64,000 bases of DNA from Candidatus Obscuribacter sp. (GTDB taxonomy: Bacteria; Cyanobacteriota; Vampirovibrionia; Obscuribacterales; Obscuribacteraceae), in the NCBI GenBank assembly GCA_016718315.1, contig JADKDV010000003.1, positions 620,001 through 684,000 of the forward strand. The letters run 5' to 3'. Positions 1 through 8,061 of the stretch are shown here, one piece after another (the first letter of the stretch is position 1; every line of letters begins with the position of its first letter). The notes beneath the pieces were generated by a model. That model worked only from the letters and a program-made list of their open reading frames with translations, did not search any database and was not told the DNA's origin. Made by a program: the position numbers and the translations under genes.

Positions 1-6
1 GGACAA

Positions 7-816
7 TTGTGGGAATGTAGTAAATGCCTGTCAGTGCGGAGTCAGTTTTTGTCCAGATCACTATCACTATTGAGTCTTTTGTCTCTGGTCATTGCAGCCT
101 GGGCTTATAGTCCAGCTTTTGCCGACGGACTCTTTAAAGGTGGACTTTTTGATATTGATGCCGTTGGTGATACCAAAGCCGCCGCTGCCGATGCCCAGGA
201 AGAAAAAGAAAAGCAGCAGGCAGCTCAAACAGCTCTCGATTTAAAACGTAAAGCGCAATACAGATTTGATTCTGCCGATCAGTATTTGTTTTTGCAGATG
301 CAAAAAATCTCTGAGTGGCTCGACAATTATGTCGTCATGAATCACCGTTTTCCCGAGCAAGTAGTAGGCGGTCAGGATGCCTACAATCTCACTTTTGGTC
401 AGGGTGATGAGCTTACTTTTGCCTTGCAAGAAATGAGTCTGCTTATTCCCAATAACCCTTATGGATCGGGCACCATTTATGCTCAGCCCGGTACTGATGT
501 CAATCCACTGCTGCAAGTCGAGGATGGCCAGCCCGCCATACAAGCTCCCAGTGATGGCATGCAGACTCACAATCGTATCGTAGTCAGTTATGATGGCGCA
601 CTCAATACCGCCGATTTAAACAGTCTTACTGAGCACCCGCCTGATGAATGGCGAGGCAGTCCGGGCACCATCGGTATAGTCACAGACAATCTCTACCATT
701 TCATCATCTGGGGCGCAGGTCGCGACGGCAAGCCTATCCGTGATCCTTATACCGGCAATGCTCGTCTGGTCATAGGTAACTATGTCACCTGGGATCAGCC
801 GCCCTTGCAGCCTTGA
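7..816 (+). CDS. Exported protein of unknown function
   Basis: I do not recognise this protein. It starts with a hydrophobic segment rich in Leu and Ser that ends in an AFA-type signal peptidase site at about residue 39, so it is probably exported. Next comes a Glu/Lys/Gln/Ala-rich stretch (about 55-85) that looks helical, then a globular domain of mixed composition to residue 269. The first codon used here is TTG at 7. The frame stays open to the window edge, so the gene could begin upstream, and GTG at 34 would give a more typical signal peptide. It converges on the TPR gene that follows, whose stop codon begins at the next base. Confidence 0.75.
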   Translation: MWECSKCLSVRSQFLSRSLSLLSLLSLVIAAWAYSPAFADGLFKGGLFDIDAVGDTKAAAADAQEEKEKQQAAQTALDLKRKAQYRFDSADQYLFLQMQKISEWLDNYVVMNHRFPEQVVGGQDAYNLTFGQGDELTFALQEMSLLIPNNPYGSGTIYAQPGTDVNPLLQVEDGQPAIQAPSDGMQTHNRIVVSYDGALNTADLNSLTEHPPDEWRGSPGTIGIVTDNLYHFIIWGAGRDGKPIRDPYTGNARLVIGNYVTWDQPPLQP

Positions 817-1884
817 TCATTTACCTTCCAATTTGAGTTGCACAGCTCTTCCCAGTGAGCTTGCACCAGCAGCAAAATTGCCATTACGTGCTTGAGCATC
901 TGCCAAAAAAAATTCTACTGCCGGGTTATTGGGAAATTTGTTTTTAAGAGCGGATAGTTGCGACAGCGCACTGCTGTTATTGCCGTCGTATTCTTCCTGT
1001 ACATGGACGCGGTAAACCTGGGCCCAGGGATCTTTGGCATCACGTTTAATTACTTCGGCGAGCATGTCGAGACTTTTTTTGTAGTAAGCCCTGATTTGCT
1101 CCTGGGCCCAGACCGGTGTCCCTTCCAGTGCACCAGGTATATGGGGAATGGCACTGGCTGGAGGTTTTGTGCCGGTGATTACCGAGGCCAAGATGCCTGC
1201 TCCGGCAAGCAAATTACTATTTAGTTTGCTTTTTTTCTTGTAGGGTTCATAGGGATTTTGGGTTTTTGCTTTTTCTTGTTTTTTTGCTTCTTCGCCATAG
1301 AGATAAGCTTGCATGTAATAGGCCCAGCCCAGTCCATAGCGCACACAGAGATTGTTTGGATCAGCTTCAAGGCTGGCTTCGTACTCGCTTACCGCGCGGT
1401 TAAAATAGTTGGGATCGCCGGTGGCACGAGCGAGATTGCGTGCCCGTCTCACTTCTTTTAGGGCAACTTCAACTTGGCTGCTCTTAGTCAGGGCCACTGC
1501 ATGGATAAATGCTGCTTCTGGACTGTCGGCAAACTCTTCGCTCTGGGCCTTTGCTAGAGCCAGATCACAGGTCGGATTGAGGGCGTTTTCGCCCAGTGAG
1601 CCTGTCAAAATCATGCCTGGCTTCCAATTTTTATTGTTGTTTTCGCTGGTGTTAGTCTCCACCGGTGGTGCTACGGCCTGTGTTGCCGATGTGCTCTCGG
1701 CATTAACTTCAGTGGGACGCTTCAGTCTAAATTTTGTCGTGTTGGTTTCATTTTGTTCGACTTTACCTTGCTCGATTTGAGCAGCGGCAATAGTCGTGGT
1801 CAGCGACCAAAACAATAGGGTTGAGACGAGCGGTCTGATTAGACGCCTGTCATATTTCTCGTATATTTTTTGAACATTGAACAT
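817..1884 (-). CDS. Exported TPR-repeat protein
   Basis: This 355-residue protein has an N-terminal signal or anchor segment (about residues 15-36, ending in Ala-rich sequence) and a Thr/Val/Glu-rich linker to about 85. The C-terminal two thirds has the alanine/aromatic spacing of tetratricopeptide repeats, for example around residues 105-200 and 265-355. TPRs usually serve as protein-interaction scaffolds, and the signal peptide places this one outside the cytoplasmic membrane. No partner can be deduced from the sequence. The start is ATG at 1884. It diverges from pckG with about 140 bp between, which must hold both promoters. Confidence 0.8.
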   Translation of the reverse strand: MFNVQKIYEKYDRRLIRPLVSTLLFWSLTTTIAAAQIEQGKVEQNETNTTKFRLKRPTEVNAESTSATQAVAPPVETNTSENNNKNWKPGMILTGSLGENALNPTCDLALAKAQSEEFADSPEAAFIHAVALTKSSQVEVALKEVRRARNLARATGDPNYFNRAVSEYEASLEADPNNLCVRYGLGWAYYMQAYLYGEEAKKQEKAKTQNPYEPYKKKSKLNSNLLAGAGILASVITGTKPPASAIPHIPGALEGTPVWAQEQIRAYYKKSLDMLAEVIKRDAKDPWAQVYRVHVQEEYDGNNSSALSQLSALKNKFPNNPAVEFFLADAQARNGNFAAGASSLGRAVQLKLEGK

Positions 1885-2025
1885 AACTTATATGAGTGCT
1901 TTTTCCTATACGCCGTAAGGGGGATGACCGGGCTCTTGATTTTCGGTAACCTATTGTAATACTCGTTAAAGTACGTCTCGCAAAAGGCTTTTTTTACAAA
2001 GAGCCACAAAAAGGAGAGGAAGGTA

Positions 2026-3867
2026 GTGTTTACGAAAGCCATGAATCAGTGTGTCGAAGTCAGCAGCTATGAAGCTAAAAACCCGGCTGTGAGGACTTTT
2101 GTCAGCCAAATGGCAGAGCTCTGTGAGCCTGAGCGCATAGTTTACTGTGACGGCTCCAAAGAAGAGTATGACCGACTCATTGCTGAGCTAGTTGCTCAAG
2201 GCAAGCTACTCAAACTCAATGAAGCAAAACGTCCGGGTTCTTACCTCGCTCGTTCGGATGAGTCCGATGTAGCTCGTGTCGAAGATCGCACTTTTATTTG
2301 CAGTCAAAATGAAATTGATGCTGGACCAACCAACAATTGGATGGCACCAGATCAAGCTAAAAAGACTTTGTCTGGTCACTTCAAAGGCTCGATGCGTGGT
2401 CGCACCATGTATGTCATGCCCTTTTCGATGGGACCAATTGGCTCACCATTAGCCCAGGTTGGTGTGCAGGTTACCGATAGCGCCTATGTCGTTTTGAGCA
2501 TGGCAGTAATGACCCGCATGGGCAAAGCTGTGCTAGATGGCTTGGGTGATTCCCAAAACTTCGTTAGATGTTTGCATTCAGTTGGCGCACCGCTTGCTCC
2601 TGGTCAAAAGGACTCAAGCTGGCCATCCAACAAAGACACCAAGTACATCATGCACTTCCCTGAGACTCGTGAGATCTGGTCTTATGGTAGCGGATATGGT
2701 GGTAACGCTCTGCTTGGTAAAAAATGCTTTGCTCTGCGTATTGCCAGTGTTATGGGCAAACAAGAAGGCTGGTTAGCCGAACACATGCTCATCCTCGGAG
2801 TGCAATCTCCCAGCGGCGAAAAGAGCTATGTAGCAGCGGCGTTTCCTAGTGCTTGTGGCAAAACCAATCTGGCCATGATGATCCCTCCAGCTAAATTGGA
2901 TGGATGGAAAATCACCACGGTTGGTGACGATATCGCCTGGATCAAGCCCGGAGCAGATGGCAAACTCTATGCCATCAATCCTGAGGCTGGTTTTTTTGGA
3001 GTAGCTCCTGGCACATCCGAAAAAACCAATCCCAATGCCATGCGCACCATTGCTAAAAACTGCATTTTTACAAATGTGGCTTTGACCGAAGACGGTGATG
3101 TGTGGTGGGAAGGTCTCACCGATGAGGCTCCTGAAAAATTGATTGACTGGCAGGGTAATCCCTGGACCAGAGGCTGTGGTCGCAAGGCCGCACATGCAAA
3201 CGCTAGATTTACAGCTCCTGTCACTCAGTGCCCGGTACTGGATGAGCGTTTTGATGATCCTCAAGGCGTGCCAATTGATGCCTTCATATTTGGTGGCAGA
3301 CGTTCTACCACCATGCCTCTCGTGCACGAAGCAATGAGCTGGCAAGACGGTGTCTATATGGCAGCTACCATGGGTTCTGAGACTACCGCAGCCGCTTTTG
3401 GTCAAATTGGTCAGGTGCGCCGCGACCCCTTTGCCATGTTGCCTTTTATGGGCTATCACATGGGTCAGTACTTCCAGCACTGGCTCACAATGGGTGAGCG
3501 TATTCCAGCTACTGTGCGCCCACGTATTTATGGCGTCAACTGGTTCTTGCAAGGCGCCAAGGGCGAGTTTTTGTGGCCCGGTTTTGGCGAAAACATGCGT
3601 GTATTGCAGTGGATCTTTAACCGCGTGCGTGGCAAGGCTCAGGCCAAAGAAACAGTAATTGGTTATATGCCCGAATACGGCGATATGGACTTTACTGGAC
3701 TGGATTCAGTCACACCAGAGGTCTTTAGCGAGATTACTGCTCTCAATAAAGGACTGTGGCTGCAAGAGCTAGAATTGCAAAAAGAACTTTTTGACAAACT
3801 GGCTCAGTATCTGCCTCAGGAATTTGCTGCTAAGCGTGAAAAGCTAATCAGTGAATTTAAAAAATAA
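2026..3867 (+). CDS. pckG: Phosphoenolpyruvate carboxykinase (GTP)
   Basis: This enzyme converts oxaloacetate and GTP to phosphoenolpyruvate, CO2 and GDP at the entry to gluconeogenesis. At 613 residues it has the normal length of the GTP-dependent family. The P-loop ACGKTN lies at about residues 276-281, inside the family signature FPSACGKTN. GDDIAW (kinase-2) and FGGRRSTTMPLV (guanine/PEP-binding loop) follow in order, and the C-terminal NWFLQGAKGEFLWPGFGEN block is present in the expected place. The start is GTG at 2026, preceded by a strong purine-rich Shine-Dalgarno run at 2011-2022. It is a single gene followed by a perfect 14-bp stem terminator. Confidence 0.97.
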   Translation: MFTKAMNQCVEVSSYEAKNPAVRTFVSQMAELCEPERIVYCDGSKEEYDRLIAELVAQGKLLKLNEAKRPGSYLARSDESDVARVEDRTFICSQNEIDAGPTNNWMAPDQAKKTLSGHFKGSMRGRTMYVMPFSMGPIGSPLAQVGVQVTDSAYVVLSMAVMTRMGKAVLDGLGDSQNFVRCLHSVGAPLAPGQKDSSWPSNKDTKYIMHFPETREIWSYGSGYGGNALLGKKCFALRIASVMGKQEGWLAEHMLILGVQSPSGEKSYVAAAFPSACGKTNLAMMIPPAKLDGWKITTVGDDIAWIKPGADGKLYAINPEAGFFGVAPGTSEKTNPNAMRTIAKNCIFTNVALTEDGDVWWEGLTDEAPEKLIDWQGNPWTRGCGRKAAHANARFTAPVTQCPVLDERFDDPQGVPIDAFIFGGRRSTTMPLVHEAMSWQDGVYMAATMGSETTAAAFGQIGQVRRDPFAMLPFMGYHMGQYFQHWLTMGERIPATVRPRIYGVNWFLQGAKGEFLWPGFGENMRVLQWIFNRVRGKAQAKETVIGYMPEYGDMDFTGLDSVTPEVFSEITALNKGLWLQELELQKELFDKLAQYLPQEFAAKREKLISEFKK

Positions 3868-3883
3868 AACTGCAAGCTAAATA

Positions 3884-3919
3884 ACAAAGACCCCGGTGAT
3901 GATTTACCGGGGTCTTTGT
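3884..3919. terminator. Bidirectional intrinsic terminator, 14-bp perfect stem
   Basis: The arms ACAAAGACCCCGGT (3884-3897) and ACCGGGGTCTTTGT (3906-3919) are exact reverse complements around an 8-nt loop. The downstream arm is followed by TTTTA on the plus strand. The stem serves pckG, and the last codons of the convergent minus-strand gene are encoded inside it. Confidence 0.9.
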
Positions 3920-4731
3920 TTTAGATGATTGATTTTGTCGACAAATTTGATTTGTCCGTCAGTCTCTATGCGATAAAGATAGTTGGCAGTGCTAACAAGC
4001 TCAGGTAAGGCTGGTTTGCGTGTCAGTACATGTAAGACATCAGTGTCTTCTGGCTTATCGCCTATCACCGCGCTGTGATAACTAAATCTGGCATTTTTTT
4101 TGACTTGATAGGTAAGAGTGGCTTGATGCAATTGTTTTTTTTCAGCTATTTGCACGCTGTCGCCATCAAGTATTACTTTGTAGCGTTTGTCACCACCGAG
4201 TAAGTAAGCATTGCCTTTGTCGCGCGGATAGAGATAGACATAAAAGCGTTTGTGATTTTTGTCGAGAGGCAAAACAAGATAACTGCCTGACCAGCCCTCT
4301 GTGCTCTGACGTGCTGCACTCAGTGCTCTGGCGGCAGCCAAAAAGTATTGTTTATCTGCAAGTGGTGGGCTAAAGGTCTTAATGGCCATATTGCCATTAT
4401 TGCCGGTTACGACAAAGTCGATAAAATAAGTATCCTGGCTAGATCCCAGCCGACCGTAAACTACCTTTGTCTCACCAAAAGGTGGCAGTTGCACCTGGAC
4501 CGATAGCTCTGCACCGTCAGTGGTGGCGCTATCAGAGTACTGTTGTTTTTTTGTAAGCAGTAGATCTGTGGCACTATCTTTTAGCGTTTGCATTTTGGCT
4601 AATATGCGACCGCGTTTGCTTATCGCCGCTAGCTCGTCGTCCGCTGCCGGTCGGCTCTGACCTTGACTGAGGGCTGGTGCTGCCGCCGCCAGCATACTTG
4701 CTATAACAAAACAAAGCAGGCGGGTCATCAA
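3904..4731 (-). CDS. Exported protein of unknown function
   Basis: This is a 275-residue protein with a clear signal peptide: Arg near the N-terminus, a hydrophobic run, then an Ala-rich AxA-type site around residue 22. The mature part is rich in beta-strand-like sequence and Lys/Asp, and I recognise no known domain. Its ATG start overlaps the ispF stop codon by four bases (ATGA), so it is the third gene of the carboxylase-ispF-exported protein operon and is probably translationally coupled. Its stop codon and last few codons lie inside the convergent pckG terminator stem. The link to isoprenoid or acyl-CoA metabolism is by position only. Confidence 0.8.
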   Translation of the reverse strand: MMTRLLCFVIASMLAAAAPALSQGQSRPAADDELAAISKRGRILAKMQTLKDSATDLLLTKKQQYSDSATTDGAELSVQVQLPPFGETKVVYGRLGSSQDTYFIDFVVTGNNGNMAIKTFSPPLADKQYFLAAARALSAARQSTEGWSGSYLVLPLDKNHKRFYVYLYPRDKGNAYLLGGDKRYKVILDGDSVQIAEKKQLHQATLTYQVKKNARFSYHSAVIGDKPEDTDVLHVLTRKPALPELVSTANYLYRIETDGQIKFVDKINHLKQRPR

Positions 4732-5210
4732 ATCGCGCTGGTTAGTAGTACTGAGACATGACAGGCAATCGCTTCACCGCGCCCCAGTGCGCCGATACCC
4801 TCATTGGTTTTAGCTTTGACGCTGACTTGATCTGGTGTTATTTGCATTGCTTCAGCCAGTTTACTTATGATAGCTGGAATATGGGGCGCCATTTTGGGGC
4901 GCTCCAGTATTACTGTGCTATCGATATTGCTTATTTGCAGCCCTTTTTGCTGCACCATCAAAGTCACCTGCTCCAGTAGTTTGAGGCTATCTGCATCTTT
5001 ATAGCGGGCGTCTTGCGGCGGGAAGTGCTGACCAATGTCACCCATGGCGCAAGCGCCCAGTAAAGCATCAATCAGGGCATGACAGAGTGCGTCACCGTCT
5101 GAATGTCCCAGTGGACCAAGCGGATGTTTGATATGGTGACCACCGACTATGAGCTTGCGCCCTTCTACCAGCCGGTGTATGTCATAGCCCTGACCGATGC
5201 GGTAATCCAT
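4728..5210 (-). CDS. ispF: 2-C-methyl-D-erythritol 2,4-cyclodiphosphate synthase
   Basis: IspF cyclises 4-diphosphocytidyl-2-C-methylerythritol 2-phosphate in the MEP isoprenoid pathway and works as a trimer with zinc at each active site. The metal ligands are in the conserved DIH motif (Asp10 and His12) and the GHSDGDALCHALIDALLGA block follows at about residues 35-53. The MGDIG and ETLxxEGIGxxGRGEAIA-like C-terminal motifs are also present. The length of 160 residues is normal. I chose ATG 5210, one base after the upstream stop (TGATATG). A TTG at 5222 would add four residues and overlap the carboxylase gene. Confidence 0.95.
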   Translation of the reverse strand: MDYRIGQGYDIHRLVEGRKLIVGGHHIKHPLGPLGHSDGDALCHALIDALLGACAMGDIGQHFPPQDARYKDADSLKLLEQVTLMVQQKGLQISNIDSTVILERPKMAPHIPAIISKLAEAMQITPDQVSVKAKTNEGIGALGRGEAIACHVSVLLTSAI

Positions 5211-5211
5211 A

Positions 5212-7002
5212 TCAGTCGGCAATTACCATCAACAGCGTGCCTTCGTTGACTGTCTGGCCTGCTTTGACGTCGATTTGTTTGACCGTACCATCGCGGTCGG
5301 CACTTATGTCAGATTCCATTTTCATCGCTTCAAAGATAGCCAGACGTTGACCCTTTTTGACAGCAGCGCCGTTTTCGATACAGAGTTCTTTAACCAGTCC
5401 GTGCATAGTTGACTTGATTTGTCCGCTGCCTTGACTGGTGACTTTTGCTGGTTGAGCCAGTGGTCTGGCTTTAACTGCCGCTGTGCTTTTAGTGGTGGTG
5501 GCAATTTGTTCTTCGCCTTCTTTAAGTAACGGTGTTACCGCTACTCTAAACACCTTTTGATTGACGTCTACTTCAAAAGTGCGAGGCACACCGCGCGTAA
5601 TTTCTGGACCTGTTACCACTGCCCCTGGTTTTAAGGCTTTTTCGGCCTGCACCATAGCACTATAGCGCTTCATAAAGTCTTGCTCGACATAGGTTGTGTA
5701 GACTTCGCCAGCCTGAAAATTGGGGTCGTTGAGAATAGCTGTATGGAAAGGAATTGTTGTGGCAACACCTTCAATAATGAAGTGCTTGAGAGCGGTACGT
5801 GTGCGTTGAATTGCTTCTTCTCTGGTGCGACCCCAGACCACCAGCTTAGCTAGCAAAGAATCATAAAAAGGCAATATGGTGTAGCCGGGATAGCAGGCTG
5901 TGTCTACTCTCACCCAGGGATGATGAGGTAGTTCAAAGCGGGTCAAAGTACCAGGGCTGGGCATGAAGTTCTTGGATGGATCTTCAGCATTAATACGACA
6001 TTCGATGGCGTGACCAAAAGGTTTGATGTCTTCCTGGCTAAAGGACAATTTGTGTCCGGCGGCAATCATGATTTGTTCTTTGACAATATCAATGCCTGTG
6101 GTGGCTTCGGTGATTGGGTGCTCTACCTGGATGCGAGTGTTTACTTCTAAAAAGTAAAAGTCATTACCGGAGACCATACACTCTACTGTACCGGCTGATG
6201 TGTAACCAAGGGCGGTGGCACCTTTGACTGCTGCTTCTGTGAGGCGGCGGCGTAAATCATTGTCTAGCTTTGCTGCTGGAGTTTCTTCCAGGAGCTTCTG
6301 GTGGCGTCTCTGGCTGCTGCAATCACGTTCAAAGAGGTGCAGTACTTTGCCGTGTTCGTCGGCTAATATCTGTACTTCGATATGTCTTGGTCTATCGAGA
6401 TATTTTTCGACATAGACTTCGCCTGAGCCAAAATAACTGGCGCCTTCTCTTTGAGCGCCGGCCAGGGCTTGTTCCACGTCCCCGGCTTGGCGCACTACTC
6501 TCAGTCCACGTCCGCCACCGCCGGCGCTGGCTTTGATGGCGATGGGATAGCCATACTTTTCGCCCAGGGCTAATACTTCGGCAGCAGTCGTAACCGGATC
6601 TGTTGTACCGGGTACGACTGGTACACCGGCTTGTTCCATGACGCGACGTGACTCGATTTTGGAGCCCATCTTATGGATTACTTCCGGCTTGGGACCAATA
6701 AATTTAATACCAGCTGTAAGACATTCTTTGGCAAATTCAGCGTTTTCTGATAAAAAACCGTAGCCCGGGTGAATAGCGTCAGCACCGCTTTTTTTTGCAA
6801 TATCAAGAATTTGTGCGGCATCGAGATAGGTTTTGGCCGGCTGACCTTCTAATTGCCAGGTCTCATCTGCCATCTGGACATGACGTCCATCTCTATCCGG
6901 TTCAGAAAATATGGCCACAGTCTTAATGTCGAGTTCGCGGCAGGCCTGGATTACACGCACTGCAATTTCGCCCCGGTTGGCAATAAGAACTTTTTTGAAC
7001 AT
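5212..7002 (-). CDS. Biotin carboxylase / biotin carboxyl carrier fusion (acyl-CoA carboxylase alpha chain)
   Basis: The protein carboxylates its own biotin with ATP and bicarbonate, as the alpha chain of an acetyl- or propionyl-CoA carboxylase. Residues 1-450 are a complete biotin carboxylase (VLIANRGEIAVRV, the ATP-grasp glycine loop KASAGGGGRGLRVV, EVNTRIQVEHPITE). A linker follows, then a biotinyl domain with the target lysine in EAMKMES (about Lys561). At 596 residues it matches actinobacterial AccA3-type fusions rather than a free AccC. No carboxyltransferase beta chain lies in the window, so the acyl substrate cannot be fixed. ATG 7002 follows AAGGGAAAAG; a longer reading frame to 7074 lacks homology. 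It leads an operon with ispF. Confidence 0.92.
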   Translation of the reverse strand: MFKKVLIANRGEIAVRVIQACRELDIKTVAIFSEPDRDGRHVQMADETWQLEGQPAKTYLDAAQILDIAKKSGADAIHPGYGFLSENAEFAKECLTAGIKFIGPKPEVIHKMGSKIESRRVMEQAGVPVVPGTTDPVTTAAEVLALGEKYGYPIAIKASAGGGGRGLRVVRQAGDVEQALAGAQREGASYFGSGEVYVEKYLDRPRHIEVQILADEHGKVLHLFERDCSSQRRHQKLLEETPAAKLDNDLRRRLTEAAVKGATALGYTSAGTVECMVSGNDFYFLEVNTRIQVEHPITEATTGIDIVKEQIMIAAGHKLSFSQEDIKPFGHAIECRINAEDPSKNFMPSPGTLTRFELPHHPWVRVDTACYPGYTILPFYDSLLAKLVVWGRTREEAIQRTRTALKHFIIEGVATTIPFHTAILNDPNFQAGEVYTTYVEQDFMKRYSAMVQAEKALKPGAVVTGPEITRGVPRTFEVDVNQKVFRVAVTPLLKEGEEQIATTTKSTAAVKARPLAQPAKVTSQGSGQIKSTMHGLVKELCIENGAAVKKGQRLAIFEAMKMESDISADRDGTVKQIDVKAGQTVNEGTLLMVIAD

Positions 7003-7063
7003 ATCTTTTCCCTTGACTATCTGGAGATATTTATAGATCGCAAAGTATATTGCATATAGCAAA

Positions 7064-7111
7064 AACTGTGCCAATCATCGGACTGTGCCTGAAGCATGTC
7101 CTGGCACAGTT
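7064..7111. promoter_or_regulatory. Inverted repeat in divergent promoter region
   Basis: AACTGTGCC (7064-7072) and GGCACAGTT (7103-7111) form a perfect 9-bp dyad, and a third partial copy CTGTGCC lies at 7083-7089. It sits between the divergent carboxylase and 3-hydroxyacyl-CoA dehydrogenase genes, so a shared operator is plausible. There is no direct evidence for the regulator. Confidence 0.4.
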
Positions 7112-7186
7112 GTCATAGTGTTTGTTCTTAAGGTGTGACGTACCTTGTAATGGTAAAGTAGTCTCTTGAGATATTCGGAGTGACAA

Positions 7187-8056
7187 ATGGCTGGAGCTTG
7201 CAGTTTTCCCACCGTTTTTATTGCGGGTAGTGGATTTATGGGGTCTGCTATCGCCTTTTTGATAGCATCCAAAACTACCGCAAAAGTGCATATTTTTGAC
7301 ATATCTGATGAGCAATTGGCTAAGGCCAACGCTGCTGTAGACAAATTTGGTAAATCTTCTGTAGATAAAGGCTTTATAACCGCAGATCAATTTGCCGACA
7401 TAAAAAAGCGTATTCATGCCACTAAATCGGAGCAAATAGCCGCCCACGCCGATATTGTCATTGAGGCTATTGCTGAGAATATCGAAGCTAAAAAGGATCT
7501 TTTCAAACGTCTGGATAAAATCTGCAAACCCGAAACAGTTTTTGCCTCCAATACTTCCAGCTTGCCTATCACTACATTGGCCGCCTGTACTAAACGCTCC
7601 AAACAATTCATTGGCATGCACTTTTTCTCACCAGCTCATATCATGAAGCTAGTGGAATTGATTCCTGGTATCGATACTTCGCAAGAGACAATTGCCAGAG
7701 TGCGAGCTTTTGGTGAAGAGCTGGGCAAAACCATTATTCATAGTAAAGATTATCCTGGTTTTATCACCACCAGATTAGGGCTCGTCCTTATTAATGAAGC
7801 TGCCTTTGCCTTAATGGAAGGGCTCTCCACTGCCAAAGAAATCGACACTGGCATGACGCTTGGCTATAACCATCCCATGGGCCCTCTGGCTCTGGCTGAC
7901 TTTATTGGTCTGGATATTTGTTTGCACATTTTAGAGACTCTGCATGAGGGGTTTGGCGATCCCAAATATCGTCCCTGTCCTGTGATTCGCCAGCTTGTAT
8001 CGGCTGGACATCTTGGTAAGAAGACCGGTAAGGGCTTCTACGAATACGGTGGTTGA
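7187..8056 (+). CDS. hbd: 3-hydroxybutyryl-CoA dehydrogenase
   Basis: This NAD(P)-dependent enzyme interconverts acetoacetyl-CoA and 3-hydroxybutyryl-CoA, in short-chain fatty acid or butyrate/PHB metabolism. The Rossmann dinucleotide motif GSGFMG is at residues 14-19. SNTSSLPIT, GMHFFSPAHIMKLVE (catalytic His region) and DYPGFITTRLG are all in family order, and the C-terminal helical domain is complete. The length of 289 residues is usual. The start is ATG at 7187 with GGAG just upstream. It overlaps the next gene region slightly and diverges from the biotin carboxylase gene; a butyryl-type acyl-CoA dehydrogenase lies elsewhere at 36.6-37.8 kb. Confidence 0.94.
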   Translation: MAGACSFPTVFIAGSGFMGSAIAFLIASKTTAKVHIFDISDEQLAKANAAVDKFGKSSVDKGFITADQFADIKKRIHATKSEQIAAHADIVIEAIAENIEAKKDLFKRLDKICKPETVFASNTSSLPITTLAACTKRSKQFIGMHFFSPAHIMKLVELIPGIDTSQETIARVRAFGEELGKTIIHSKDYPGFITTRLGLVLINEAAFALMEGLSTAKEIDTGMTLGYNHPMGPLALADFIGLDICLHILETLHEGFGDPKYRPCPVIRQLVSAGHLGKKTGKGFYEYGG

Positions 8057-8061
8057 GAGCT

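Noticed and set aside
1839..2042. A 67-codon minus-strand frame across the pckG ribosome binding site
   Set aside because: It would cover the divergent promoter region and has no coding features.
2773..3552. A 259-codon minus-strand open frame inside pckG
   Set aside because: It is fully antisense to a clearly identified gene, has no recognisable motif and no ribosome binding site, and its composition is what the opposite strand of a coding sequence gives.
7031..7621. A 196-codon minus-strand frame spanning the divergent region
   Set aside because: It runs through the hbd coding sequence and the intergenic operator, with no motif.
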